Notes: a model not told the origin generated them from the letters alone. 64,000 nucleotides of DNA from Sphingomonas pseudosanguinis (GCF_014196255.1 NZ_JACIDH010000010.1:51527-115526); one strand, 5' to 3'. Positions 17,673 through 26,023 are shown, counted from the first letter of the stretch. A program made the numbers and translations.

Positions 17673-18946
17673 GGCCGCTGCGCTCCGGCGGCGGCGACCA
17701 GTTGGTCGATGGCCTGGATCAATTCTTCCTCGGTGGTGTAGCGGCCGAAGCCGATGCGGATCGATGATTTCGCCTGGGGCACCGACAGGCCGAGCGCGGT
17801 CAGCACATGGCTGGTCCGCCCCGACCCGCTGGCACAGGCGCTGCCGGCCGAAAAGGCGATGTCGCGGCAATCGGACATCAGCCGTGCGACATCCAGCCCA
17901 TCGCGGCGGATGTTGAGATTGCCGTGATAACGCTGGTCGGTCGATCCGTTGATCGTCCAGTCCGCGCCCAGTCGGTCTACCGCCAGTGTCCAGAGCCGCT
18001 CGACATGGGCGGCATCCTCTTCGGTCCGCATCGCCATCAGCCGCGCCGCCGCGCCGAACCCGGCACAAAGCGCAGGGCTGAGGGTGCCCGAGCGGCCGCC
18101 CTCCTGATCGCCGCCGTGCAGCAGCGGGGGGAGGGCAATGCCGTCGCGTATCCAGAGCGCGCCGATCCCCTTGGGACCGTGGATCTTGTGGGCGGACATC
18201 GCGACCATGTCGACTGACGTGGGAATGGCGATCCGGCCATAGCCCTGTACCGCGTCGCACAGCATCAGCGCGCCTGCTTGATGGGCTTGCTCGGCCACCG
18301 CGTCGATCGGCTGGACGGTACCGATCTCGTTGTTGACCAGCATCGCGGCGACCAGGCCGGTGCCGTGGGGCAGGGCCTGCGTAGCAGGATGCGAACCAGA
18401 ATCACCCCTCCCCTTCAGGAGTGGCAGGTCGGTCATGCCCCCGGCATGACCTAAATGATGCGGGGCATCGTTTACCTGCCACTGGGTCGGGGGTGGGGCG
18501 TCTCCACCAGCGTGCGGCCTGAGGCGAGGCCCCACCCCAACCCCTCCCCTGAAGGGGAGGGGCTCGCGCTGATCCGAGTCGATGTAATCGGGGCCTGTTG
18601 CGACCAGCCCCTTGCCGTCGACAGGCAAGACGGTCAACGGTCGCCCCGTCGCGGCGGCGGTGTCGAGCACGGCGGCATGTTCGATCGCGGTCGTCACGAT
18701 CCCGCCGCTTGCGCCCTTGATCGCCCAGTTCAGCGCCTCGGTCGCGCCGCTGGTGAACACCACCCGCCCGCCCGAGGGGAGCAGCGCCGCGACCTGATCG
18801 CGCGCGACCTCGACGGCGGCGCGTGCCTGTCGCCCGGCACGGTGGGGGGAGTGCGGATTGGCATGGCCCTGCTCCAGCCAGGGGAGCATCGCCTTCAACG
18901 CCTCGGGCGCGAGCGGAGTCGTCGCCTGATAGTCGAGATAGATCAC
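17669..18946 (-). CDS. Cysteine desulfurase with in-frame palindromic insertion
   Basis: A 425-residue NifS/IscS-type PLP enzyme. It starts MIYLDYQATTPLAPEAL, has the PLP lysine in SAHKIHGPKGIGAL and the persulfide Cys in SAGSACASGSG. About 55 residues between DYIDSDQ and ATQALPHGTGL have no place in the family and are encoded by a palindromic repeat (18404-18563). Without it the length would be about 370, the family norm. The insert keeps the frame and falls in a surface-loop region before the conserved AAMLVNNEIG strand. The gene overlaps a second desulfurase upstream and the ferredoxin downstream. Confidence 0.88.
   Translation of the reverse strand: MIYLDYQATTPLAPEALKAMLPWLEQGHANPHSPHRAGRQARAAVEVARDQVAALLPSGGRVVFTSGATEALNWAIKGASGGIVTTAIEHAAVLDTAAATGRPLTVLPVDGKGLVATGPDYIDSDQREPLPFRGGVGVGPRLRPHAGGDAPPPTQWQVNDAPHHLGHAGGMTDLPLLKGRGDSGSHPATQALPHGTGLVAAMLVNNEIGTVQPIDAVAEQAHQAGALMLCDAVQGYGRIAIPTSVDMVAMSAHKIHGPKGIGALWIRDGIALPPLLHGGDQEGGRSGTLSPALCAGFGAAARLMAMRTEEDAAHVERLWTLAVDRLGADWTINGSTDQRYHGNLNIRRDGLDVARLMSDCRDIAFSAGSACASGSGRTSHVLTALGLSVPQAKSSIRIGFGRYTTEEELIQAIDQLVAAAGAQRP
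18404..18563. repeat. Palindromic element inside the desulfurase reading frame
   Basis: The ends are an imperfect inverted repeat: acccctccccttcagg at 18404-18419 and cctgaaggggaggggc at 18548-18563 match at 15 of 16 bases. Between them are smaller inverted segments. The element is translated as part of the desulfurase with no stop in that frame. Confidence 0.8.
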
Positions 18947-19989
18947 AGGACGCGCTTCCCCAGTGCGATGGCACGCCAGGCGCTGACGAAGCGGTCGACA
19001 TCCTCGCGCGTTGTCGTGCGGCCGAAGCTGACCCGCACGACCTCGCGCCCCGCGTCCACATCCCAGCCGAGCGCGGCGAGGACATGGCTGGGCTTCAGGC
19101 TGCCGCTGGCGCAGGCGCTGCCCGCCGAGACCGAGATTTGCGCTAGGTCGAACTGGATCAGCTGCGCCGCCGATGGCTTGCCGGGCATGTGATAGCTGGT
19201 GATGGCCGGATGACGGCGGCTGGCGTCCGCCACGACGATCCCCCCGGAACGACGGATCGCATCGTCCAGATGCGCACGCAGTTCCGCATGGTCCGGCTCC
19301 GCTTCGGCCAGCGCGGCGGCATAGCCCAGCACGCCCGGCATATTCTCGGTGCCGGGGCGATAGCCGCGCTCCTGCCCGCCGGTCGGTGCCAGCAACGCCA
19401 GGTCGCGGACCAGCAGCGCGCCGATCCCCGGCGGGCCGCCGCGCTTGTGCGCCGATAGCGCGACGAGGTCGGCATGCTCGATCACCTCCGGGTCCGCGCC
19501 AGCGGGCATCTGCGCGGCGTCGACCAGCAGGATATGGCCGGCGGCGTGGATCGCCTCGGCCAGTTGCGCGATCGGCTGACGCACGCCCGTCTCGCTATTG
19601 GCCCATTGCACCGTCACGACCGCGCGGGAGCCGCTCAGGTCGGGGAGGCGCAGCACGCCGTCGGGCCCGACCGGCATCACGATCGCGTCCGGCGCGGCAC
19701 GCAGCACGGCATCATGGTCGATCGCCCCGACGAAGCGCCGCTCCACCATGGCGCGGGTCAGTGCGATGGACAGCGATTCGCTCGCACCACTGGTGAACAA
19801 TATCTCGTGCTTCCAGCCCAGCGCGCGGGCGGCGGCGGCGCGGGCGTCCTCCAGCGCGCGCTTGGCGGCGCGCCCCTCGGAATGGGGGGAGGAGGGGTTG
19901 GCCCAGATCGCGCACCCCTCCGCCAGCGCGGTACGCGCTGCCTCGGTCATCGGGGTGGTGGCGGCATGGTCGAGGTAGAGGCGGGGCAG
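18943..19989 (-). CDS. Cysteine desulfurase, second copy, with unclear start
   Basis: A NifS-family protein. From ATG 19950 it has 335 residues, including the PLP lysine in SAHKRGGPPGIG and the persulfide Cys in SAGSACASGSL. The conserved family N-terminus LYLDHAATTP is encoded in frame upstream of that ATG, so translation should begin earlier, yet no ATG, GTG or TTG precedes it in frame. CTG 19989 is used here as a guess; ATT 20010 is another option. The gene overlaps the next desulfurase by four bases. Two dissimilar desulfurases in tandem may form a heteromeric pair or serve different acceptors. Confidence 0.75.
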   Translation of the reverse strand: MPRLYLDHAATTPMTEAARTALAEGCAIWANPSSPHSEGRAAKRALEDARAAAARALGWKHEILFTSGASESLSIALTRAMVERRFVGAIDHDAVLRAAPDAIVMPVGPDGVLRLPDLSGSRAVVTVQWANSETGVRQPIAQLAEAIHAAGHILLVDAAQMPAGADPEVIEHADLVALSAHKRGGPPGIGALLVRDLALLAPTGGQERGYRPGTENMPGVLGYAAALAEAEPDHAELRAHLDDAIRRSGGIVVADASRRHPAITSYHMPGKPSAAQLIQFDLAQISVSAGSACASGSLKPSHVLAALGWDVDAGREVVRVSFGRTTTREDVDRFVSAWRAIALGKRVL

Positions 19990-20020
19990 GGCTTGTTCCG
20001 TCTTTGAAATGATCGAACAA

Positions 20021-20048
20021 TTGCGAAAATGGCGTGTCGGCCTATATA
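20021..20048 (+). promoter_or_regulatory. Candidate sigma-70 promoter of the hydrolase gene
   Basis: TTGCGA at 20021 and TATATA at 20043 are separated by 16 bp and lie about 50 bp before ATG 20100. This is the only AT-rich patch between the divergent desulfurase and hydrolase genes. Confidence 0.4.
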
Positions 20049-20099
20049 GCGCAACGTTCCCGGCGCTCCACCAGCGCGCATCCAGATCGGCGAGTTTTG

Positions 20100-20756
20100 A
20101 TGCCCGAAGTCATTTTTCCCGGCCCCGAAGGCCGCCTCGAAGGCCGTTTCGCTCCCGCTCCGCGTCCGCGCGCGCCCGTCGCCATGATCCTGCATCCGCA
20201 CCCCAATGCGGGCGGCACGATGAACAACCGGATCGTGCAGGAACTCTACAAGACCTTCCAGCGGCGCGGCTTCGCGACGCTGCGCTTCAACTTTCGCGGC
20301 GTCGGCAAAAGCCAGGGCACGTTCGACAACGGCATCGGCGAACTGTCCGACGCCGCCTCGGCGCTCGACTGGGTGCAGAGCTTCCACCCGGAGGCCTCGA
20401 CCACCTGGATCGCGGGCGTCAGCTTCGGCGCGTGGATCGGCATGCAGTTGCTGATGCGCCGACCGGAAATCCGCGGCTTCATCTCGGTCGCGCCGCCCGC
20501 CAACATGTACGACTTCACCTTCCTGGCGCCGTGCCCCTCCTCGGGCATCATCATTCAGGGCGAGGCCGACGAGGTCGCGACGCCGGCGGCGACCCAGAAG
20601 CTGGTCGACAAGCTGCGCACCCAGAAGCACATCACCATCCACCACGACACCATCCCCAAGGCCAACCACTTCTTCGAGCATGAAATGCCCGAGCTGATGG
20701 GGTCGGTAGACCGCTATCTGGACATGCGACTGGACCCGAACTCGCCGATCCGGTGA
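20100..20756 (+). CDS. Alpha/beta hydrolase
   Basis: A 218-residue protein with HPHPNAGGTMNNRIV (oxyanion region), the nucleophile Ser in GVSFGAWIG, Asp in GEADEVATP and a C-terminal His in KANHFFEH. There is no signal peptide, so it is cytoplasmic. It resembles the small dienelactone-hydrolase/CocE-like group often found beside Fe-S cluster genes in related bacteria. The substrate is unknown. ATG 20100 is chosen by similarity of the MPEVIFPGPEGRLEG start. Confidence 0.82.
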   Translation: MPEVIFPGPEGRLEGRFAPAPRPRAPVAMILHPHPNAGGTMNNRIVQELYKTFQRRGFATLRFNFRGVGKSQGTFDNGIGELSDAASALDWVQSFHPEASTTWIAGVSFGAWIGMQLLMRRPEIRGFISVAPPANMYDFTFLAPCPSSGIIIQGEADEVATPAATQKLVDKLRTQKHITIHHDTIPKANHFFEHEMPELMGSVDRYLDMRLDPNSPIR

Positions 20757-20778
20757 GGGTGTCCGGACTTTAAAAGGG

Positions 20779-20817
20779 GAAGGGGGCTTTGGTGAAAACC
20801 GGCCCCCCCTGTTGTTC
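20779..20817 (+). terminator. Probable terminator after the hydrolase gene
   Basis: GGGGGC, GGT, a gaaa loop, ACC and GCCCCC form a stem followed by tgttgttct. It lies about 25 bp past the hydrolase stop. Confidence 0.5.
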
Positions 20818-20940
20818 TGCGCATCCGGATCGATCAGCCCAGACGACCATGATATCTTTCGAAATTCGGGCCAAGCGTTAAATGCGTCGCGGTCAGGCTG
20901 GCCTTGTACTTCCGGCGCGATTGGTACACTATCGCGGGCG

Positions 20941-21393
20941 ATGTCCGTTTATCGCACAAGCGTGGCCGTATTCGACGTGCCGGAGCATTGGCATGACCAG
21001 TCGATCGTGGCGTTTCGCTTGCCGCCCGCTCCTGGCGGTGGCGGGGAGGCCAGCTTCGTACTGACAAAGGACCCAGGCAAGGGCGTCATGCCATTTCCTG
21101 CCTATTTCGAGAAGCAGGCCGATGCCGTGAGCCGCAGCCTACCCGGCTATCACGAGGTGAAGCGCGCGTTGTTTCATGCGAACGAGCGAGACGCCGGATG
21201 GCTCGAATTTCAGTTCGAGAAGGACGGGCGAACGGCACATTTGCGGCAAATCTTCTTCGACGGTGATTTCACAGCGGTCATTTGCACCCTGACTGCGACA
21301 CCCGCCGACATCGCTTATCATGAAGATGACTGGCGCCGGGTCATGGCCAGCCTGCGTTTCGATCCGCCGGCCGCGACGCCCCACTACCCATGA
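20941..21393 (+). CDS. EagR-type (DUF1795) T6SS effector chaperone
   Basis: A 150-residue protein of the DcrB/DUF1795 fold. It starts MSVYRTSVAVFDVPEHWHDQS and ends with DWRRVMASLRFD, the usual frame of this family. DUF1795 proteins of the EagR type bind the N-terminal transmembrane helices of PAAR effectors and keep them soluble before type VI export. The gene directly precedes a PAAR effector gene with a prePAAR motif, which strongly supports that role. A candidate promoter (TTGTAC at 20903, extended -10 TGGTACACT) lies upstream. Confidence 0.8.
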   Translation: MSVYRTSVAVFDVPEHWHDQSIVAFRLPPAPGGGGEASFVLTKDPGKGVMPFPAYFEKQADAVSRSLPGYHEVKRALFHANERDAGWLEFQFEKDGRTAHLRQIFFDGDFTAVICTLTATPADIAYHEDDWRRVMASLRFDPPAATPHYP

Positions 21394-21424
21394 CGTGGCC
21401 CCGCCAGGCTCGCTGACCGGCCCG

Positions 21425-22678
21425 ATGGAACCAGCCGCTCGCGTCGACGATGAGATCGCCCATGGTTACGGCATGTTGGCCATGGTGGGCGGGGCGTTGG
21501 TCGGTGTCGCCGCTGGCATTGCGGTCGTCGGCGCGGTCGGCCTTACCGGCGGCCTCGCGGCAGTCGCGATCGCGGGAGCGATCGCGGGTGGCGGTCTGGC
21601 GGGCGACCAGATCGCATCCGGGCTGGCGACGATCTTCGACCTGCCCGAACCTACCACGGGCGTCCTGACGGTCGGCTCGCCCAATGTCTTCGTCAACGGC
21701 CGCGGGGCCATACGCGCTGAACTGTCCAGCGCATCAAGTTGCAATGGCTTACCGTTCAACCATCCGCCATGGCCCGGATCGGTGATCGTTCGCGAAGGAT
21801 CCGCAACCGTCTTCATCAACGGTCAGCCCGCGTCGCGACTGAAGTCGAAGCTGACTTGCGGCGCGCATATCAAGAGCGCATCCCCCAATGTCCTGATCGG
21901 CGGCGAGACGGCGCAGACCGGTTTCGTCTTTGACCTAGAGTCGTGGACGCGATCCGGATTGCAAATACTGGGGATCGCGAGCTTGGTCGGGGCGGGCGTG
22001 TTTGCCGCGATGGCGGGGGCGGCGGCCTTCGGAGCCTTTGCCGTGATCGGGGCAGCCGGATATGCGGGCATGGAAGGTGTCGGCATGGTCGGCGACGCCA
22101 TCGGTCCGGGCTATCGCGATCTACTCCAAGGGTTGGTCGGCATGGGAATGGTCGTGTCGGGCCCGAAGCTGGCGCGGGAGGGCAGCATCGCGCATGATCG
22201 GGGGCGGATTTCAGCACTTTCCAAGGAAGGCCGGATCGACGAAGCTCGCGCGATCCTGACCCGCCATGTCGACGCGGGCGATGTGGATGGAGTCGTTCGG
22301 CGGCTGGATGTCTCGACCGACGGAAAGCCCGGTTTCTTGTGGTCGGGCAACAAGGTCGCGGCGGGGCAATATGCCAAGGCCCATGGTGGCACCACGCTAG
22401 AGGGAACGCCCGGCGGGCGCGTCATCGACGACTGGGATCATCTCAACACGGCGATGCCCTGGGACAAGGGCGGCGAACAGGTCTGGGGGCAAACCTCGGC
22501 GCGCTACACGCGAGGCTTGAGTGGCAATGTTGAGGCGCTCCAGTCGCCCAGCAAGGCCGGAGGCGGCTATATCTTTCGGAAATACGAAATGCCTGAGATC
22601 GAGGCCGGCAAGGTGTCGGGTCGCATCACCAATTTTGAGGAGAAAATCGTCTTGCCGGACTCTGGAGATTGGCAGTGA
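21425..22678 (+). CDS. prePAAR/PAAR-domain T6SS effector with C-terminal toxin region
   Basis: A 417-residue modular protein. Residues 3-12 match the prePAAR motif A-A-R-x-x-D-x-x-x-H. Glycine/alanine-rich hydrophobic helices follow (about 15-62), then a PAAR domain with repeated GSPNVFVNG, GSATVFINGQ and ASPNVLIGG turns (about 75-165), then a second hydrophobic block (about 175-215). The last ~130 residues (from FLWSGNKVAAGQYAK) form a separate domain with a GGTTLEGTPGGRVIDDW block, probably the toxin; its activity is not recognised. ATG 21425 places the prePAAR motif at the N-terminus; GTG 21395 is an alternative. Confidence 0.8.
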   Translation: MEPAARVDDEIAHGYGMLAMVGGALVGVAAGIAVVGAVGLTGGLAAVAIAGAIAGGGLAGDQIASGLATIFDLPEPTTGVLTVGSPNVFVNGRGAIRAELSSASSCNGLPFNHPPWPGSVIVREGSATVFINGQPASRLKSKLTCGAHIKSASPNVLIGGETAQTGFVFDLESWTRSGLQILGIASLVGAGVFAAMAGAAAFGAFAVIGAAGYAGMEGVGMVGDAIGPGYRDLLQGLVGMGMVVSGPKLAREGSIAHDRGRISALSKEGRIDEARAILTRHVDAGDVDGVVRRLDVSTDGKPGFLWSGNKVAAGQYAKAHGGTTLEGTPGGRVIDDWDHLNTAMPWDKGGEQVWGQTSARYTRGLSGNVEALQSPSKAGGGYIFRKYEMPEIEAGKVSGRITNFEEKIVLPDSGDWQ

Positions 22679-23274
22679 CCTGGCCCGCTTTCATCGCGCA
22701 ATTCCATGCCCAGGGCCGTGACAAGGCGGAGGGTTACTTCCCCTTCCACTTTGAGGGCATGAGTGATGACGATCTAGCGCGCGCCCGCGGCATGATGGAG
22801 GCGCGGGGGGTAGAGGGGGATACGACCGATCTCGACGGTCTGCGGCTGATCGGGGATGCGGCCACCGTGGAGCGGCTGGAGGGGGCGGAAGCGAAAGACG
22901 GCGTCCATGGCATCGCCTTCGAGGTGGCGCGCCGCGAAACGCTGTTCACATTGACGCAGGAAGCCGACCATCTTTCGCCGCTGCTGGCGCTACTCGATGG
23001 GGCCGAGGACCGGGATTCGGCCTTCGCTGCCCAGGCCCTGGCACGTCACCCTCTGCCGCCATCCTTCGCGCCGTCATTGGCAGCCCGGATCGTGGATGGG
23101 CGCCATGAGGTCGCCCTGTTATGGATCATAAAGGCTTGGCTGTCGGCGCGAGGCGAGGCGGTGTGGCAGGTGCCGGTCTTCGACGCCAATCTGCCTTTCA
23201 TTCGCAAGGTGATGGCGGCGCGCCCGGCAACCCGCAACGCCCTTCTGGACGCATGGCCCGATCTGGCTGACTAA
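22675..23274 (+). CDS. Putative immunity protein of the PAAR effector
   Basis: A 199-residue soluble protein with no recognised domain. The GTG start overlaps the effector stop (GTGA), the usual layout for effector-immunity pairs that must be made together. It is rich in short helical segments (SPLLALLDGAEDRDSAFAAQ), and the C-terminal half is leucine/alanine-rich. The immunity role is inferred from position only. Its end is followed by 358 bp without clear genes. Confidence 0.6.
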   Translation: MTWPAFIAQFHAQGRDKAEGYFPFHFEGMSDDDLARARGMMEARGVEGDTTDLDGLRLIGDAATVERLEGAEAKDGVHGIAFEVARRETLFTLTQEADHLSPLLALLDGAEDRDSAFAAQALARHPLPPSFAPSLAARIVDGRHEVALLWIIKAWLSARGEAVWQVPVFDANLPFIRKVMAARPATRNALLDAWPDLAD

Positions 23275-23632
23275 TCCCCTATGAGTGCGGTTTCACGCGC
23301 TGGGGTATGACGTAACGCAGTCCCCTTGGCTCAAGCCGACCCCTTGCTTTGGGCTTGAGGCCGATCAATGTTCTGCCATGCCCGTCTGTCTTATGTCGAT
23401 CCGCCTGTCCCGGCGCCGCATGGGCGGCAGCGCTTTTCCTTCAAGATCATCGCTATGAAGCCCGGGGCTTGGACTTACGGGACAGTGGAAAAGACTTCGC
23501 GCAGGTTTTCCTGAGGGGGGCGATTTTAAATCGTCATCCGTGCAAGCCTAACAATGGCCCGCGACAGGGCACCGCCGCCATCGACTATGGCGGCCGCGCC
23601 GCCGCCGATGACGACGGTGCGGCCGGTCATGC
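23275..23632. other. Intergenic stretch, no convincing gene
   Basis: The 358 bp between the immunity gene and rpoH hold no recognisable RNA or domain. A 34-residue minus-strand ORF (23526-23630) starting next to the rpoH stop is possible but has no independent support. Confidence 0.45.
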
Positions 23633-24538
23633 TCAGGCGGCCGCCAGCAGCCGCTTTTCGCCGGCGATGCGCATCATCGCCTTTTGCAGCTTCTCGAAGG
23701 CACGCACCTCGATCTGGCGGACACGCTCGCGGCTGACGCCGTAGACCTGGCTCAGCTCTTCGAGCGTCTTGGGATCGTCGGTCAGGCGACGCTCGGTCAG
23801 GATGTGCTTTTCGCGGTCGTTCAGGTCGTCCATCGCGCTGACCAGCATGTCGTGGCGGACATCCGCCTCCTGCTGCTCGGCGACGACCGAGTCCTGGAGC
23901 GGCGCGTCATCGGCCAGCCAGTCCTGCCACTGGCCCTCGCCATCCTCGCGCATCGAGACGTTGAGCGAGGTGTCGCCCCCCATCGCCATGCGACGGTTCA
24001 TGCTGATGACCTCGTCCTCGTTGACGCCCAGATCGGTGGCGATCTTGGTCACGTCCTCGGGGCGCAGGTCGCCGTCCTCGAACGCGTCGAGCTTCGACTT
24101 CATCCGGCGCAGGTTGAAGAACAGCTTCTTCTGCGCCGCGGTGGTGCCCATCTTCACCAGGCTCCACGAGCGCAGGATATATTCCTGGATCGAGGCCCTG
24201 ATCCACCACATCGCATAGGTGGCGAGGCGGAAGCCGCGATCGGGCTCGAACTTCTTCACGCCCTGCATCAGGCCGATATTGCCCTCCGAGATCAGTTCGG
24301 AGGTGGGCAGGCCATAGCCGCGATAACCCATCGCGATCTTCGCCACGAGACGCAGGTGCGAGGTGACGAGCTGCGCCGCCGCCTCGGGGTCGCCATGCTC
24401 CTGAAAGCGCTTGGCGAGCATATATTCCTGCTCCGGGGCAAGGATCGGGAATTTTTTGATCTCGGCCAGATAGCGGTTGAGCGACTGCTCCCCGCCCAGT
24501 GCAGGAATCGTCGCCGGGACGTTGCTGCCTTTTGCCAT
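23633..24538 (-). CDS. rpoH: RNA polymerase sigma-32 (heat-shock) factor
   Basis: A 301-residue group 3 sigma factor. Region 2 shows SEGNIGLMQGVKKFEPDRG and YAMWWIRASIQEYILRSW; the RpoH box QKKLFFNLR follows directly. Region 4 ends with TLEELSQVYGVSRERVRQIE, the -35-binding helix-turn-helix. It directs transcription of chaperone and protease genes. Start ATG 24538 gives the standard MAKGSNVPATIPALGGEQSL N-terminus. The pseudouridine synthase gene lies 67 bp upstream on the same strand. Confidence 0.95.
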   Translation of the reverse strand: MAKGSNVPATIPALGGEQSLNRYLAEIKKFPILAPEQEYMLAKRFQEHGDPEAAAQLVTSHLRLVAKIAMGYRGYGLPTSELISEGNIGLMQGVKKFEPDRGFRLATYAMWWIRASIQEYILRSWSLVKMGTTAAQKKLFFNLRRMKSKLDAFEDGDLRPEDVTKIATDLGVNEDEVISMNRRMAMGGDTSLNVSMREDGEGQWQDWLADDAPLQDSVVAEQQEADVRHDMLVSAMDDLNDREKHILTERRLTDDPKTLEELSQVYGVSRERVRQIEVRAFEKLQKAMMRIAGEKRLLAAA

Positions 24539-24605
24539 GATCCTTATCTCCCTTTCTGGAGCGTCATTCCGTCCGTCCCGTCGCCGGGCGCGAGGCGGTC
24601 TTCTG

Positions 24606-25553
24606 CTATACGTGAAGCCGGCTGAACAGTTCCTGCATGTCGGGCGGCATCGGGCTCTCAAACGCCAAAGCGTTACCACTTATGGGATGAATAAAGCCCA
24701 GATGCGCCGCGTGCAGGGCTTGGCGCCGGAAATCGAGTTCATCGAGCAGGGCTTTTTGAGCACCCTTTGTTCTACCATAGACGGGATCGCCCAGCAAGGC
24801 GTGACCCAGCGACTGCATATGGACGCGCACCTGATGCGTGCGGCCCGTCTCCAGCCGGCATTCGACCAGCGCGGCGTTGTTAAGCTTTTCGATGGTGCGA
24901 TAGTGCGTCACGGCGCGCTTGCCGCCCTGCACGATCGCCACTTTCTTGCGGTTCTGCGGACTGCGCGCGAGGGGGGCATCGACCGAGCCATCGGCGGGAC
25001 GGGGAATACCCCCGGTGATCGCGCGGTAGCGGCGGTCGATCGAGTGCGCCGCGAACTGCTTGGCCAGCCCCTCATGCGTGCGGTCGGTCTTGGCCGCGAC
25101 CATCAGGCCGGAGGTATCCTTGTCGATCCGGTGGACGATGCCGGGCCGCGCGACGCCGCCGATACCCGACAGCGATCCGCCGCAATGATGCAGCAACGCA
25201 TTGACCAGCGTGCCGTCCAGATTGCCCGCGGCGGGATGCACGACCAGCCCGGCCGGCTTGTCGATCACGATCAGATGCTCGTCTTCATAGGCGATGACGA
25301 GCGGAATATCCTGCGCCTCGTTATGCGCAGGCGTCGGGGCAGGGACGGCAACCTGAAACAGATCGCCCGCCGCCGCGCGCTTGGCGGGGTCGCGCGCCAT
25401 CACGCCGTCGCGCGTCACCGCGCCGCTGGCGATCAACACCTTCAGCCGTTCGCGCGATAACGTCGGCACCGCATCGGCCAGCGCACGGTCCAACCGCCAG
25501 CCATCCGCTGTGGGCGCGATCCGCGCATCGATGATGGAAACCCCCCGGTCCAT
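24606..25553 (-). CDS. rluD: RluD-type 23S rRNA pseudouridine synthase
   Basis: A 315-residue RluA-family enzyme. An S4 RNA-binding domain (about 18-75) precedes the catalytic domain, where the nucleophilic Asp lies in GIVHRIDKDTSGLMV; LETGRTHQVRVH and GDPVYG are further signatures. RluD modifies helix 69 of 23S rRNA; the RluD assignment over RluC rests on length and S4 domain. The rluD-rpoH order recurs in alphaproteobacteria. Confidence 0.88.
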   Translation of the reverse strand: MDRGVSIIDARIAPTADGWRLDRALADAVPTLSRERLKVLIASGAVTRDGVMARDPAKRAAAGDLFQVAVPAPTPAHNEAQDIPLVIAYEDEHLIVIDKPAGLVVHPAAGNLDGTLVNALLHHCGGSLSGIGGVARPGIVHRIDKDTSGLMVAAKTDRTHEGLAKQFAAHSIDRRYRAITGGIPRPADGSVDAPLARSPQNRKKVAIVQGGKRAVTHYRTIEKLNNAALVECRLETGRTHQVRVHMQSLGHALLGDPVYGRTKGAQKALLDELDFRRQALHAAHLGFIHPISGNALAFESPMPPDMQELFSRLHV

Positions 25554-25570
25554 GGCTTAGTAAATTGGGC

Positions 25571-26023
25571 ATGACCGTAACGATTTCAAGCGAGGCGCTC
25601 GACTTCCTGTTGATAACCGCCGCCGCGTCGGCCGACCGCGAGGTATGCGGGCTGTTGCTGGGGGAGGAGAACCGCATCTCCGCGGTCGTGCCCTGCGCCA
25701 ATGTCTCGCCCGAACCTTGGCACCGGTTCGAGATCGATCCGGCCGCGCTGATCGCCGCGCACCGGTCCGCGCGCGGCGGTGGCCCGGCGGTGATCGGCCA
25801 CTATCATTCGCACCCGAACGGGCTCGCCGCGCCGTCGCCGCGCGACGCCGCCGATGCCGCCCCCGATGGCACGATCTGGCTGATCATCGGCGGCGGGGCG
25901 GTCACCGCCTGGCGTGCCGTCGCGGCGGGCCGACGCCATGGCCGGTTCGATCCGCTCACGCTTGCTTGCGCCGACGGCCCGCCCACGTCAAAAAGGGAAA
26001 CTTCGTCAAGGGATTTTGCATGA
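25571..26023 (+). CDS. JAMM/M67-family metallopeptidase
   Basis: A 150-residue Mov34/MPN-type protein with a full JAMM motif: Glu in REVCGLLLGE and H-S-H-x7-S-x2-D in HSHPNGLAAPSPRD bind and activate zinc. Bacterial members are stand-alone isopeptidases, some acting on ubiquitin-like or sulfur-carrier proteins. ATG 25571 is preferred to the TTG six bases upstream. The stop overlaps the start of the phosphotransferase gene (ATGA). No ubiquitin-like partner is seen nearby. Confidence 0.85.
   Translation: MTVTISSEALDFLLITAAASADREVCGLLLGEENRISAVVPCANVSPEPWHRFEIDPAALIAAHRSARGGGPAVIGHYHSHPNGLAAPSPRDAADAAPDGTIWLIIGGGAVTAWRAVAAGRRHGRFDPLTLACADGPPTSKRETSSRDFA

Noticed and set aside
20757..20940. Longer start of the DUF1795 chaperone at 20812
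   Set aside because: The extra residues do not fit the family, whose proteins start near MSVYRTSVAVFDVP, and a promoter-like sequence lies within that extension.
23526..23630. 34-residue minus-strand ORF just after rpoH
   Set aside because: No ribosome site, no homology and a Gly/Ala-rich sequence expected by chance at this GC content.
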